NCBI RefSeq assembly: GCF_000177075.1
Contig: NZ_ADEG01000046.1
Location: 1 to 64,000, forward strand
DNA: 64,000 bases
Direction: 5' to 3'
Origin: Hoylesella buccalis ATCC 35310
GTDB taxonomy: Bacteria; Bacteroidota; Bacteroidia; Bacteroidales; Bacteroidaceae
The number at the start of each line of letters is the position of its first letter. Position 1 is the first letter of the stretch. A program made the translations under genes and the position numbers. Below are positions 44,596-54,267 of this stretch, piece after piece. The notes beneath the pieces were generated by a model, which did not search any database, had not been told where the DNA came from, and saw only the letters and a program-made list of their open reading frames with translations.

Positions 44596-45096
44596 ATGAG
44601 CGGATTTGAGATTGAACGCAAGTTCCTTGTCAAGAAAGGCGGAGCATTCAAGCGTGCCGCCTTTTCCAGTAGTCATATCCAACAGGGATACATACCTTGC
44701 CTCAATGCGACGGTGAGGATTCGTGTTCGTGACGACGAAGCATATTTAACCATCAAGGGAAAATCCACTCATGGCGGAATGACGCGCTATGAGTTTGAGA
44801 CAAAAATCACGCTCGAAGAAGCTTCGCATCTACTACAGCTTTGCCAAGGAGATATCATCGACAAGCGTCGTTATCTCGTTAAAAGTGGCAATCATGTGTT
44901 TGAAGTGGATGAATTCTATGGCGATAACGAGGGACTTGTTATGGCCGAGGTGGAATTGAAGTCAGAAAATGAACCTTACGAGAAGCCAGATTTTATTGGT
45001 CCGGAGGTCACTGGAGATGCGCGTTTCTACAACAAATACATGCTCACGAATCCTTTTTCCGCTTGGAAAGACACGTTACCAGAAGAATACCGATAA
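44596..45096 (+). CDS. CYTH-domain protein (triphosphate tunnel metalloenzyme)
   Basis: A 166-residue CYTH/TTM protein. The signature ExExK is seen as EIERK (5-9). Basic tunnel residues follow in RIRVRDD and LTIKGKSTHGG, and acidic ones in FEVDEFYGDNEGLVMAEVEL. Family members hydrolyse inorganic triphosphate, thiamine triphosphate or nucleoside triphosphates, or make cAMP. Most small bacterial ones are tripolyphosphatases. The substrate cannot be read here. Its 3' end overlaps the convergent VanZ gene by 53 bases. Confidence 0.88.
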   Translation: MSGFEIERKFLVKKGGAFKRAAFSSSHIQQGYIPCLNATVRIRVRDDEAYLTIKGKSTHGGMTRYEFETKITLEEASHLLQLCQGDIIDKRRYLVKSGNHVFEVDEFYGDNEGLVMAEVELKSENEPYEKPDFIGPEVTGDARFYNKYMLTNPFSAWKDTLPEEYR

Positions 45097-45448
45097 GCAG
45101 TGACAGCACAACACCGATGCTGTCGGCCAGAAAATCCATCCACTCGCCACTGCGGTTGCCCCCTGTGCAGGTTGCTTGAACGATTTCTATCAGGCCTCCC
45201 ATGATGATTGGGGCTGCAAATGTGAGGATGAAGAGCTGTTTGTTACTTAGCTTTTGGCGGCTGCGTGCAGTTTCAATCCAAATGCAACAACCCAAAATAG
45301 TGTACAAGGCAACATGCGTCCACTTGTCTATGAGCGTGACACCACTTAATGGGATTTCTGGAATAGGAATCAAGCAAACAACCCAAATACCAAAGATAAG
45401 TACGGTAGTAAAGGGGTAGCGCTTGATAAATTGTATGATTTGTTGCAT
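45044..45448 (-). CDS. VanZ-family membrane protein
   Basis: A 134-residue protein with four transmembrane segments. It has a VanZ-like layout (DKWTHVALYTILGCCIWIE, GGLIEIVQ and GEWMDFLADSIGVVLSL). VanZ of the vancomycin cluster gives low-level teicoplanin resistance, but most homologues have no known function. The ATG at 45448 was chosen. In-frame ATGs at 45484 and 45469 lie at or before the promoter box TATCTTTG (45471-45478). It overlaps the convergent CYTH gene. Its promoter lies in a 66-bp tandem duplication. Confidence 0.8.
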   Translation of the reverse strand: MQQIIQFIKRYPFTTVLIFGIWVVCLIPIPEIPLSGVTLIDKWTHVALYTILGCCIWIETARSRQKLSNKQLFILTFAAPIIMGGLIEIVQATCTGGNRSGEWMDFLADSIGVVLSLLIGILLVTCLSKRKKDS

Positions 45449-45467
45449 AGGAAACCGAACTTTTTTC

Positions 45468-45611
45468 ATGCAAAGATAGTGCAAGCCGAAGACAAAGGAA
45501 GTTTACTTACTTTGTTGAGGCGTAGCCTATTTTATGCAAAAATAGTGCAAGCCGAAGACAAAGGAAGTTTACTTACTTTGTTGAGGCGTAGCCTATTTTA
45601 TGCAAAGATAC
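45468..45611. repeat. 66-bp tandem duplication carrying promoter boxes
   Basis: Two copies, starting at 45468 and 45534, plus a 12-base partial copy at 45600. They are nearly identical, the visible difference being GATAG versus AATAG. On the minus strand each copy holds a TAnnTTTG box (TATCTTTG at 45471-45478, TATTTTTG in copy two, TATCTTTG in the partial copy) facing the VanZ gene. The sequence GTGCAAGCCGAAGACAAAG beside it looks like a short dispersed intergenic element. The gap serves divergent VanZ and helix-hairpin-helix genes. Confidence 0.9.
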
Positions 45612-45666
45612 AATATTTTCAAGATATCAACAGCACGATTGTATCAAATCATTTGCCGAATCTGCC

Positions 45667-46587
45667 ATGTCCATCAAAGATTTTTTTTATTTCAACAAGT
45701 CCGACCGCAAAGCGCTTATCTTTCTGCTCACGGTTGGAATTTGTGCTACGGCCCTGTTTTTCTTGCTCAGTGACGAAGAGAAAACAACGACAGGCGCATC
45801 TGAACGTGACACCGTTTTCGTCAAAGAGCCAGGCAGTTCATACCGTTCCAGCTCTCAACCTGTAGCATATTATCAGGTGGAAGGCCGACAAGTTGAACTC
45901 TTCCCCTTTGATCCAAACACAGCCGACAGCACAGACCTGTTGCGCTTGGGATTGCAACCGTGGCAGGTGCGCAATATCTACAAATACAGAGCGGCCGGTG
46001 GTGTGTATCGCAAGGCTTCCGATTTTTCCCGCTTGTATGGACTGACGCGTAAGCAATATCTTGCCATGGAGCCATACATTCACATCAGTTCTGATTATCT
46101 ACCTGCGTCAACACTCTCCGCAAATGCAGCACCAACGCCTGAATTGGTGCGTGACACCGTTCGTTTTCCCATCAAAATCAAATCTACCGAGCATGTCGCT
46201 CTCAACGCTGCCGACACGTCCATGTTGAAAAAAGTACCGGGCATTGGCAGCTATTTCGCCCGCCAAATCGTGAACTACCGAATGCGTTTAGGAGGCTTTT
46301 ACAATACTCGACAGCTGTTAGAAATAGAGGATTTCCCCGAAGAAGCATTGACTTATTTTTCTTTACCACCACGCGATGCCAATCAAATTCATCGCCTGTC
46401 CATCAACAAACTATCTATCAACCAGCTGAAGCGGCACCCCTACATGGGTTATTACCGAGCCCGTGCCATCGCTGACTATCGCCGATTGAAAGGACCTATC
46501 CATCGATTGGAAGACCTGGGCATGTTGAAAGATTTCACACCCGAGGCCATTGAGCGGCTCAAACCCTATGTTTCGTTTGAGGAGTAG
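45667..46587 (+). CDS. Helix-hairpin-helix protein, membrane-anchored (ComEA-like)
   Basis: A 306-residue protein. One N-terminal transmembrane segment (ALIFLLTVGICATALFFLL, about 16-34) is followed by three helix-hairpin-helix modules (NTADSTDLLRLGLQPWQV, LNAADTSMLKKVPGIGSYFA and INQLKRHPYMGYYRARAI). Such repeats bind DNA non-specifically. The ComEA-type layout suggests a periplasmic DNA receptor, as in natural uptake, but it has more HhH modules than classical ComEA and the rest of the uptake machinery is not in the window. Single gene. Confidence 0.85.
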   Translation: MSIKDFFYFNKSDRKALIFLLTVGICATALFFLLSDEEKTTTGASERDTVFVKEPGSSYRSSSQPVAYYQVEGRQVELFPFDPNTADSTDLLRLGLQPWQVRNIYKYRAAGGVYRKASDFSRLYGLTRKQYLAMEPYIHISSDYLPASTLSANAAPTPELVRDTVRFPIKIKSTEHVALNAADTSMLKKVPGIGSYFARQIVNYRMRLGGFYNTRQLLEIEDFPEEALTYFSLPPRDANQIHRLSINKLSINQLKRHPYMGYYRARAIADYRRLKGPIHRLEDLGMLKDFTPEAIERLKPYVSFEE

Positions 46588-46633
46588 TGCTTAAAATGTT
46601 GGAAACAGATGGCCACCTGTCCAACTTTTTTTA

Positions 46634-46641
46634 TACCTTTG
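46634..46641 (+). promoter_or_regulatory. -7 box of the CobW-type gene
   Basis: TACCTTTG, 26 bases before the start at 46668. No TTG at the usual distance. Confidence 0.5.
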
Positions 46642-46667
46642 TGGCACAATCATAAATAGGTTTAGAG

Positions 46668-47849
46668 ATGAAAATACAAGAAATACCCGTCTTGTTGCTC
46701 ACAGGTTACCTGGGAAGTGGCAAGACAACGCTGGTCAACCGAATCTTATCCAACACGAAAGGCATCAAGTTTGCCGTCATTGTTAACGACATCGGTGAGG
46801 TGAACATCGATGCCAGCCTCATCGAACAAGGTGGGGTGGTTGGACAGAAGGATGACAGTTTGGTGGCCTTGCAAAATGGTTGCATCTGCTGTACCCTGAA
46901 ACTCGACCTGGTACAGCAGCTCAACGACATCGTTAGCATGGGCAAATTCGACTACATTGTCATTGAGGCGAGTGGCATTTGTGAGCCAGCTCCCATCGCA
47001 CAAACCATCTGTGCTTACCCCGAATTGTACCCACAGCTTGCCAAAAACGGCATCGCCAAGCTCGATTCCATCGTGACAGTGGTCGATGCCCTGCGCTTGC
47101 GGGACGAGTTTGGCGGTGGAAACGATTTGCTGAAAGAGAATATTGGCGAAGATGATTTGGAGCGTTTGGTCATCGAACAAATTGAGTTCTGCAATACCAT
47201 CATTATCAATAAGATTGCTGAGGTAACGCCTGAAGAGTTGGCAAAGGTCAAGAAAATCATCCGTGCACTGCAACCCAAGGCAAACATCCTTGAGTGTAAT
47301 TACGGCGATGTAGATCTAGATTTGATTATTGGCACGGGCCAATTCAATTTTGACGAGGTGGCTACGTCGGCCAGTTGGATAGCAGAATTAGAGGGTGAGC
47401 ATGACGAGGACGAACACCATCACCATCATCATCACGACCATCCCGAAGGCATTGAGAACGAGGAGAGTGGCGAAGCACTGGAGTATAACATCCAGACTTT
47501 CGTCTACTATCGCCGGCCAGCCATGGACTTGGGGCTGTTCGACGACTTCGTGGCGCGCCGTTGGCCAAAGAATGTCATTCGCTGCAAAGGCATTTGCTAT
47601 TTCAATGACGAAAAAAATAAATGCTATGTCTTCGAACAAGCCGGCAAGCAAGTGCAGATACGCGATGCCGGTCAGTGGTATGCCACCATGCCGGCCGACC
47701 AGTTGGAGCAGATGAAAGCTCAAGCACCGGCTTTGCGTCGCGATTGGGATGAAACGTATGGTGACCGCATGCAGAAGTTGGTTTTCATTGGTCAGAACCT
47801 CGATCAGGAAGCCATCACCAAGGAGTTGGATGCTTGCTTGCGCGACTAA
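46668..47849 (+). CDS. CobW/COG0523-family G3E GTPase, putative zinc chaperone
   Basis: A 393-residue metallochaperone GTPase. The P-loop is GYLGSGKTT (13-21). The family's metal motif is CICC (72-75). A histidine-rich stretch (about 244-260, EDEHHHHHHHDHPEG) precedes the C-terminal CobW domain. COG0523 proteins deliver zinc (or other metals) to client enzymes, and the CxCC plus His stretch is typical of the zinc-related ones. No metal-responsive regulator gene or recognisable operator is next to it, so the metal is inferred only. Single gene with its own terminator. Confidence 0.88.
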   Translation: MKIQEIPVLLLTGYLGSGKTTLVNRILSNTKGIKFAVIVNDIGEVNIDASLIEQGGVVGQKDDSLVALQNGCICCTLKLDLVQQLNDIVSMGKFDYIVIEASGICEPAPIAQTICAYPELYPQLAKNGIAKLDSIVTVVDALRLRDEFGGGNDLLKENIGEDDLERLVIEQIEFCNTIIINKIAEVTPEELAKVKKIIRALQPKANILECNYGDVDLDLIIGTGQFNFDEVATSASWIAELEGEHDEDEHHHHHHHDHPEGIENEESGEALEYNIQTFVYYRRPAMDLGLFDDFVARRWPKNVIRCKGICYFNDEKNKCYVFEQAGKQVQIRDAGQWYATMPADQLEQMKAQAPALRRDWDETYGDRMQKLVFIGQNLDQEAITKELDACLRD

Positions 47850-47908
47850 AATCGGCAAGGCTTTGTACTGAAAGCATCTTTCTTTACCAATAAAACAACA
47901 TACTCATC

Positions 47909-47942
47909 AAGAGTTGACACCGCAAATGCCAACTCTTTTTTT
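47909..47942 (+). terminator. Terminator after the CobW-type gene
   Basis: Arms AGAGTTGACA and TGCCAACTCT (one mismatch), loop CCGCAAA, then seven or more T. Confidence 0.75.
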
Positions 47943-47983
47943 GCCCTTTCTGTCTGTATGTCATCAGATTTTTGCTGAAAACT

Positions 47984-48014
47984 TTGTTTATTGTATTTTT
48001 TTCCAGTACATTTG
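47984..48014 (+). promoter_or_regulatory. Promoter of fhs
   Basis: TTG (47984-47986), 20-bp spacer, TACATTTG (48007-48014), 41 bases before the ATG. Confidence 0.75.
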
Positions 48015-48055
48015 AAGGGCAAATCAATCTATAACACTTACTACTATTAGAAAAA

Positions 48056-49723
48056 ATGAAGTCAGATTCACAAATCGCACACGAAACAAAGCTACTGCCT
48101 ATCGCTGAGATAGGCGCGAAAATCAACATTCCTCAAGAGGCTCTTGAACCTTATGGCAAGTACATGGCCAAGGTTCCATACACGCTCATCGATGAGGAAA
48201 AAGTAAAAAAAGCTAATCTCATCATGGTCACTTCCATCACGCCCACCAAGACAGGCAATGGCAAGACAACGGTCAGCGTGGGACTTGCCCTGGGTATGAA
48301 CCGTCTTGGAAAAAAGGCGGTGGTTGCTCTTCGCGAACCATCTCTTGGTCCTTGCTTCGGCATGAAGGGTGGAGCGGCTGGCGGAGGCTATGCGCAAGTG
48401 CTGCCTATGGAGAAAATCAACCTCCATTTCACCGGCGACTTCCATGCTATCACCTCGGCCAACAACATGATATCAGCGTTGCTCGACAACTACTGTTATC
48501 AAAACCAGGACCAGGGTTTCGCACTCAAAGAGGTGCTTTGGCGTCGAGTGTTGGATGTCAACGACCGTAACCTGCGCAACGTTGTCACAGGCTTGGGACA
48601 TCGTACCGACGGCGTAGTCAATGAGTCGGGCTTTGACATCACGCCTGCCTCTGAAATCATGGCCATCCTCTGTTTGGCCAAAGATGAGGAAGACTTACAG
48701 CGTCGGGTAGAGAACATCCTCTTGGGTTTCACCTTTGAAGACAAGCCTTTCACCGTGAAGGATTTGGGCGTGGCTGGAGCCATTACGGCTCTTTTGCACG
48801 ATGCCATCCATCCTAATCTGGTACAGACCACCGAACACACGCCGGCATTCATCCACGGAGGCCCGTTTGCCAATATTGCACATGGCTGCAACAGCGTGAT
48901 GGCCACCAAGATGGGAATGACGTTTGGCGATTATGTCATCACGGAGGCTGGATTCGGTGCCGACCTGGGTGCCGAGAAATTCTTGGACATTAAGTGTCGC
49001 AAGGCCGGTCTTTCGCCTAAACTCACCGTACTGGTGGTAACCGCACAGGCACTCAAGTTGCATGGCGGCATTGACGTAACGGAAATCAAACAACCGCATC
49101 CCGACGGCATTCGTCAAGGATTGACCAACATGGATAAGCACATTGCCAACATGCAGGCCTTTGGGCAGAACGTTGTGGTGTGCATCAACCGCTTCCCCGA
49201 TGATACCGATGAAGAACTGGCACTGGTACAGGAACATTGCCAGGAGCTGGGTGTAGGCTGTGCCGTCAATACGGCTTATACCGATGGTGGCAAGGGGGCT
49301 GAGGCCTTGGCACAACTGGTTATCGACACCATCGATGAGCATCCGTCTGCCCCATTGAAGCTGTTATACAGCGATGACGAGTCCATTGAGGAAAAAGTGC
49401 GTAAGGTGGCTCAACGCATTTATGGTGCTGATGACGTTGTTATCAAGCCTGCTGCGAAGAAAAAACTGGCGCATATCGCTGCTTTGGGTTATACTCATTT
49501 CCCCGTTTGCATCGCTAAGACGCAGTATTCATTCTCCGAAGATGCCAAGGCATACGGCGTACCCACCCATTTCAAAATTACCATTCGCGACTTTGTAATC
49601 AATGCCGGTGCCGAAATGATTGTGGCCATCGCTGGCAGCATCATGCGTATGCCTGGCTTGCCCAAGAGTCCGCAAGCCGAAAGGTTGTATGTTGAAAATG
49701 GCGTGATACAGGGATTGTCGTAA
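48056..49723 (+). CDS. fhs: Formate--tetrahydrofolate ligase
   Basis: A 555-residue monofunctional FTHFS. The nucleotide-binding loop is [20 protein letters not shown], followed by [20 protein letters not shown] and [14 protein letters not shown], all diagnostic. It uses ATP to join formate to tetrahydrofolate, making 10-formyl-THF for purine and formyl-Met synthesis. In an anaerobe it lets formate serve as a one-carbon source. Single gene between a promoter and a strong terminator. Confidence 0.97.
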   Translation: MKSDSQIAHETKLLPIAEIGAKINIPQEALEPYGKYMAKVPYTLIDEEKVKKANLIMVTSITPTKTGNGKTTVSVGLALGMNRLGKKAVVALREPSLGPCFGMKGGAAGGGYAQVLPMEKINLHFTGDFHAITSANNMISALLDNYCYQNQDQGFALKEVLWRRVLDVNDRNLRNVVTGLGHRTDGVVNESGFDITPASEIMAILCLAKDEEDLQRRVENILLGFTFEDKPFTVKDLGVAGAITALLHDAIHPNLVQTTEHTPAFIHGGPFANIAHGCNSVMATKMGMTFGDYVITEAGFGADLGAEKFLDIKCRKAGLSPKLTVLVVTAQALKLHGGIDVTEIKQPHPDGIRQGLTNMDKHIANMQAFGQNVVVCINRFPDDTDEELALVQEHCQELGVGCAVNTAYTDGGKGAEALAQLVIDTIDEHPSAPLKLLYSDDESIEEKVRKVAQRIYGADDVVIKPAAKKKLAHIAALGYTHFPVCIAKTQYSFSEDAKAYGVPTHFKITIRDFVINAGAEMIVAIAGSIMRMPGLPKSPQAERLYVENGVIQGLS

Positions 49724-49756
49724 CCGAAGGACTGACCAAATCGCAGAAAAATAAAA

Positions 49757-49795
49757 AAAGACGGCAGGTGAAAATGCTCACTTGCCGTCTTTTTT
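49757..49795. terminator. Bidirectional terminator between fhs and tRNA-Pro
   Basis: Arms AGACGGCAGGTG (49759-49770) and CACTTGCCGTCT (49779-49790), with one G-U pair. A run of A precedes and T6 follows. It ends fhs and, from the other strand, tRNA-Pro. Confidence 0.9.
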
Positions 49796-49796
49796 G

Positions 49797-49869
49797 TCGG
49801 GATGAGGCGACTCGAACGCCCGACCCCTACGTCCCGAACGTAGTGCGCTACCAACTGCGCTACATCCCG
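49797..49869 (-). tRNA. tRNA-Pro (anticodon CGG)
   Basis: Minus-strand cloverleaf: acceptor CGGGATG/CATCCCG, D-arm GCGC/GCGC, anticodon stem CTACG/CGTAG with loop TTCGGGA, T-loop TTCGAGT. Anticodon CGG reads CCG. The discriminator is A (position 49797). The terminator lies directly downstream. Confidence 0.95.
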
Positions 49870-49916
49870 ATGCGCTTTCTGTTGTTTGCTGTAAGTAACA
49901 AACCGTAAAGCGTTTG

Positions 49917-49947
49917 CAAAGGTACATCATTTTTTTGCAAACCGCAA
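49917..49947 (-). promoter_or_regulatory. Promoter of tRNA-Pro
   Basis: Minus strand TTG (49945-49947), 20-bp spacer, TACCTTTG (49917-49924), followed by CAAACGCTTTAC, a loose match to the post-box sequence of the other two tRNA promoters. Nothing else was seen up to 50135. Confidence 0.75.
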
Positions 49948-50135
49948 CAAAAAACCGTGTTTATTTGTTTTCGTCAACACAGGCACTTCAATGGATGCAG
50001 ATTCAAAATCGAAATGCAAAACTTGTTGGTTTACTCTACTAAGGACACCCTCCCTTATCTCTGAAAAAAAATATTTTCGCTTCTTTTGTATTTCCTAAAA
50101 ATTGCATTTCTTAATTGAACTTATGATCTACGGTG

Positions 50136-51458
50136 TCAATGCAATGACTCAACGAATACACATTCCATTTCCTTCATATTCTCACAAAAGTCCATATAAG
50201 ACGTGTCTGTCTTACTAATTTCAATGCCATATATTGATAGAGTGGCCGAGCTTCCTTTAAGATGTGAAGTCGGGATGTTCAACTGTTTCTGATTCAGTGG
50301 GGCAACAAATCCACCTTGATCTACTTTCAGTGCCGTCATATATGCCATGACTTGATGGATGTCATCGCTATCTACCTTTGACACCTTGTCGTAACTACCT
50401 AGTAACTTGTACTTGGCATCAAGTACCATGTCATCTTTATAGAAGTCTGGATAGCGTATACCACTATGGTCATCAAAAAGATAGATACCACCCTTGTGCA
50501 GTTTGTTCTCAGGGTGTTTGAAATCGTAATCTCTCAAGATGGTGTTGACATATTCTTCCCAAAGCCAAGCCCCATCAAACAGGATGCCACAAATGTCGTT
50601 ATTGCTTTCACCGTACTTGACCTCGTCCATTCTAAGAATCTGTAGACAGAGCATTTGTAACGGACGATACTCTGTAAAATAAGGATGAGCTTTCACACGG
50701 AGATTTTTGTTGATTATACAGCCCCGCTCATTCTTATTATATAAAGGTGTGTGCTCAACGATAGCCTTCACGTTCTCAATAGTCTCATGGTCAACATTCA
50801 AGACTGACTGCCCATATCGTTTCGTTTTCATAAACTCAATGGTATGTCGAATCAACTCTGTCATATTGTTATCATGGCTATACTCTCTTGTCGAGTAAGC
50901 TATGTTTCCAACGAATGGCACATTTTTGGCAATATGCTGAGCAATATCAATGGTTCCCTTAAGATTTGCATCGTTGTGACTAAAGTTTTGGTATTCCCTA
51001 TAAACGCCCTGTCGCATAGCTGCTTTCAAAAAGTATGGGAACATGAACATGATAAAGTCAAAGACATCTTCTTCTTCATTGTTGTGACTGAGGTCAAAGA
51101 GGTTAAACGACAATACTTTCTGAAGCATATAGTGCAGAAGGTAGTCGTCTCGACCCTTGTCAAATCTTGATTTTATCTTTATTTGGAGATTATCAACACC
51201 AATGAAGCCCATTACATTGCCCGTAGTGATTCGTACCTTGTCTGGATCATCGGTATTGAGTATGCTCATGATAGAAGACTCACCAATCATGTCATCCGAA
51301 GTTTCAATGCTATATGGGAACATGAGAAGGTTCTCATTTTCCCCACATAGTTCTGCAATCGTCTTGCCAGCGATTGGGAACAATGCCGCCACGTCCTCTC
51401 TCAGAAACGTTCCGGCATCAGATTGTCCGATGTTGTTATCTGTCAGATTAATCCTCAT
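50136..51458 (-). CDS. mcrC: McrC-like nuclease subunit of an McrBC-type restriction system
   Basis: A 440-residue protein. The nuclease core is seen as a PD-(D/E)xK-type motif: GIRYPDF followed by MVLDAKYKLL (about 330-350), then a QVMAYMTAL helix. The N-terminal half matches the McrC region that contacts McrB. In the characterised system McrC is the endonuclease subunit that cuts DNA when the McrB GTPase translocates from methylated sites. It follows the McrB-like gene and overlaps it by 11 bases, so the two are co-translated. Confidence 0.88.
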   Translation of the reverse strand: MRINLTDNNIGQSDAGTFLREDVAALFPIAGKTIAELCGENENLLMFPYSIETSDDMIGESSIMSILNTDDPDKVRITTGNVMGFIGVDNLQIKIKSRFDKGRDDYLLHYMLQKVLSFNLFDLSHNNEEEDVFDFIMFMFPYFLKAAMRQGVYREYQNFSHNDANLKGTIDIAQHIAKNVPFVGNIAYSTREYSHDNNMTELIRHTIEFMKTKRYGQSVLNVDHETIENVKAIVEHTPLYNKNERGCIINKNLRVKAHPYFTEYRPLQMLCLQILRMDEVKYGESNNDICGILFDGAWLWEEYVNTILRDYDFKHPENKLHKGGIYLFDDHSGIRYPDFYKDDMVLDAKYKLLGSYDKVSKVDSDDIHQVMAYMTALKVDQGGFVAPLNQKQLNIPTSHLKGSSATLSIYGIEISKTDTSYMDFCENMKEMECVFVESLH

Positions 51459-54129
51459 CTATCAGTTCTGCCTTGTCAGCTATTATTTCTTCCTTTGTAC
51501 CAAAGTATGTCCTACGGAATCTGTCAAGAATCTCGTTTGCCTTACGGAATCCACGTAAATATTCCTTCAGCAGCGGCTCGATGTTCATCTTCCACAACTT
51601 GCTAAAATCGCCTCCGTTTTCACTGAGTTTCAGGAAGTAAGACGGGCCTATCATATATGCAGCTCCAAGTCCATCAGTTTCTGCAATGGCACTATTCAGT
51701 CTGTGCATGGTAGCCTTAGCCTTCTTTTCACACGGCATGGCGTTAAGCATAGACTCCGTGTCTGTTGGAGTTACTTCTTTCCATGTAAATCGTCTGCGCA
51801 TGGCAAAGTCCATACTCTCCACAGAACGATCTATGTCGTTCATCGTTGCAAGTATGTAAACATTCTCCGGCACATAGAACCCCTTTGCAAACATATCCGA
51901 CTCAGGTACAAGATTCTGGTATTGGGTCTGTACCAAATGTTCTTGTTTCCCTCTGTAGCCAGGATCTATAGCGTAGAACAACTCTCCAAAAATCTTGGAT
52001 ACCTCGCCACGATTAATTTCGTCAATGATAAATACAAATGGCTTTCTATCTATCTTGTTTGCTTCCACCACAGGCGTCTTCTTATGTTTCATTGCTCGAA
52101 CAGCCTTTGTAATAACAAAGGCATAAGAGTCTGGCTGGGTCCCAAATTTGCGGTTGAAATAATTTCGTATATCTCTAACAATATTTAGAGGAACACCGCT
52201 AGTAAGCAACTCTAGTATTTCATCTGCATTTACAGCAACCTGTGTCGTCTTTTCATTCTGTTCATTATGAATGACTATGGTGTGACCCCTCATTTCAGAA
52301 ATGACGAACTCACTGCCATTGACGGTTTTAAATTTATTACCGTTTTCAATGGAATCTTCAACAAAACGGTCAAGCCTGTCCTTCCATGACATTTCCTTAG
52401 TCAGACTTTCTATACTCTTTTCAGAATCAATCAAGTTCTTAATGGCTTCACGACAGAAGTCCTTAAAAATTCCATCTTTGCGCTCAAATTCCATCTGTCC
52501 ATCGCTCTTCTCGATAGGACGCAAGCCTTCTACGAAGTCAGTATAATCATAAGAAGGATGGAACTGCACGAACTTTGTCACGGCTCCCATCTCTGCTGCT
52601 ATTTCCTGTGCCATGTGTGTTTTACCTGTACCGGGAGCACCCGTCAAGACAAGATTATAGTTCTCGTTGAGAAGTTCTATGAACTCACTATACGTCTTTT
52701 GTTTTCCATGGATGATATTTTTTCTTGCCATATCTTTGCTTGACATTAAACGGTTTACATAATCAATAACATCTTTCAATTTACGATCAGATTTGTGAAG
52801 CGTTTTACGATACGAACCATAAAATGCCCCGTCAAAGTCTTTGTCATCCGTATTCATATAATCAACGGAACACCTACAGTATGTTGAACCACCTATTATA
52901 TTTGTTTCAATATTACTTGTTACCATGCCTACTGCTTTTACGCGCATAAAAGGTTGGTCATGATGGCTACCCTTGGTGGAAGTTGATTTCAATATAATGA
53001 TGTCTCCTTCCGATATAGTCTGCACAAGAGGAAGAAGTTTTTGGTCCGCAACGTTATGTTCATCATGCTTACTCTCCCATATTCCATCTTTTACAAACCT
53101 ATCAAACTGAGATTTCGTACTACCAAAAGAATAACCGGCAAGCCAATATGTTTTTTCTGGTTCGGATTTTCCAAAATAGTGAATACCCACACGCATGTAG
53201 AAATCATAGAAAGACTCGCGTTTCTCGTCATACTGTGAAACGATAAAATTGTTCATGTCTATTCGTGATTCAAGGTCGCCTTTGTACCCAAAACCCTTCG
53301 CAGCTGATTGTAGAAGTTCCTTAGTAAACATATTAATAACCTTCTTGTCTGAGTAAAGGCAGGCTATTTTCCATTTAACCACATCACCGAAGTCAACGTC
53401 CTCGACATCTTGCAAATCACCCTGAACGGCTTTTTCTGCTATCGTTGCAATCTTATCTCTGACAATGTTGAAGGCTTCCGCACTTGTTTTACTGTTGTAT
53501 TTAGCCTGCCAGCAGTATTTATCGTCATACTTTACTGGCATACCCTCTTTAGGTGTTTGGTCAAACATATAAATTCCGAATTTCAGCGAACTACCACCCC
53601 AGATCGAACCAAGACGGTATGTTCCTGATTCAAGCCAATAGCAAAAAGAGTCTTTACGATTGAGGTTCGTATACTTTTCTATTGGCATAGAACGCAAAGA
53701 TTCTACGGGAAAACGCTCAAGAAACATTTCCTTTAAATTGGCTTCGCTCTCCAGCTGCCTCTTGATTGCTTCAGTGAGGTCAGGTCTCAGCCGCCAAACG
53801 AAGTGATTTTTCTCATCATAATATCCATTCATGGAAATAATCCAGTATTGCATCTTATTATTTTGCATGACTGAAAAATCGCCTACAGTCTTCTGCACTG
53901 CACGGCCGAAGTTCATGATAAGCGCATTCAGTGATGATGCCTTGTCATTGAATTCCCGTGCTACATCAGAACATGATCCTTCATGATTTGGAGAATAATA
54001 GAATTTAAGTAAGGCAAACTTGTATTTTGCCCATAAATTATACTTATCAGAGAGGAGTGAGTCCCAGTCCAATTTTAAATCGGGAACCGTATACATTCCA
54101 TCAACGAACGCTTCTTGATATATTTTCAT
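51448..54129 (-). CDS. mcrB: McrB-like AAA+ GTPase subunit with long N-terminal recognition region
   Basis: An 893-residue protein. The C-terminal AAA+ motor has Walker A GAPGTGKT (about 494-501), Walker B FIIDEINRGEV (about 700) and ATMNDIDRSVESMDFAMRRRF (split over 20), close to the MNxxDRS signature of McrB. The N-terminal 480 residues are a target region. Its C-terminal part (about 330-450; YWLAGYSFGSTK, IIILKSTSTKG, MRVKAVGMV) looks like an EVE/PUA-like modified-base reader. The first 300 residues are unassigned. Together with McrC it would restrict DNA with modified cytosine, or a related mark, as phage defence. The modification recognised cannot be read from sequence. Confidence 0.88.
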   Translation of the reverse strand: MKIYQEAFVDGMYTVPDLKLDWDSLLSDKYNLWAKYKFALLKFYYSPNHEGSCSDVAREFNDKASSLNALIMNFGRAVQKTVGDFSVMQNNKMQYWIISMNGYYDEKNHFVWRLRPDLTEAIKRQLESEANLKEMFLERFPVESLRSMPIEKYTNLNRKDSFCYWLESGTYRLGSIWGGSSLKFGIYMFDQTPKEGMPVKYDDKYCWQAKYNSKTSAEAFNIVRDKIATIAEKAVQGDLQDVEDVDFGDVVKWKIACLYSDKKVINMFTKELLQSAAKGFGYKGDLESRIDMNNFIVSQYDEKRESFYDFYMRVGIHYFGKSEPEKTYWLAGYSFGSTKSQFDRFVKDGIWESKHDEHNVADQKLLPLVQTISEGDIIILKSTSTKGSHHDQPFMRVKAVGMVTSNIETNIIGGSTYCRCSVDYMNTDDKDFDGAFYGSYRKTLHKSDRKLKDVIDYVNRLMSSKDMARKNIIHGKQKTYSEFIELLNENYNLVLTGAPGTGKTHMAQEIAAEMGAVTKFVQFHPSYDYTDFVEGLRPIEKSDGQMEFERKDGIFKDFCREAIKNLIDSEKSIESLTKEMSWKDRLDRFVEDSIENGNKFKTVNGSEFVISEMRGHTIVIHNEQNEKTTQVAVNADEILELLTSGVPLNIVRDIRNYFNRKFGTQPDSYAFVITKAVRAMKHKKTPVVEANKIDRKPFVFIIDEINRGEVSKIFGELFYAIDPGYRGKQEHLVQTQYQNLVPESDMFAKGFYVPENVYILATMNDIDRSVESMDFAMRRRFTWKEVTPTDTESMLNAMPCEKKAKATMHRLNSAIAETDGLGAAYMIGPSYFLKLSENGGDFSKLWKMNIEPLLKEYLRGFRKANEILDRFRRTYFGTKEEIIADKAELIDED

Positions 54130-54267
54130 ATTGACAGTTTGGCTATTATCTGATTAAATGCTTCTTACTTTCTGTTTTTCATTCTTTTTAAGTAGAAACG
54201 TTGCAGACGCATTAGATAACTTTCTTATTTGGCAGCGAAGCGCATGATGGCGCAACTCACCAAAGGA

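Noticed and set aside
45468..45611. An insertion sequence end or attachment site
   Set aside because: No transposase or integrase lies nearby and the copies are direct tandem repeats, so a local duplication is simpler.
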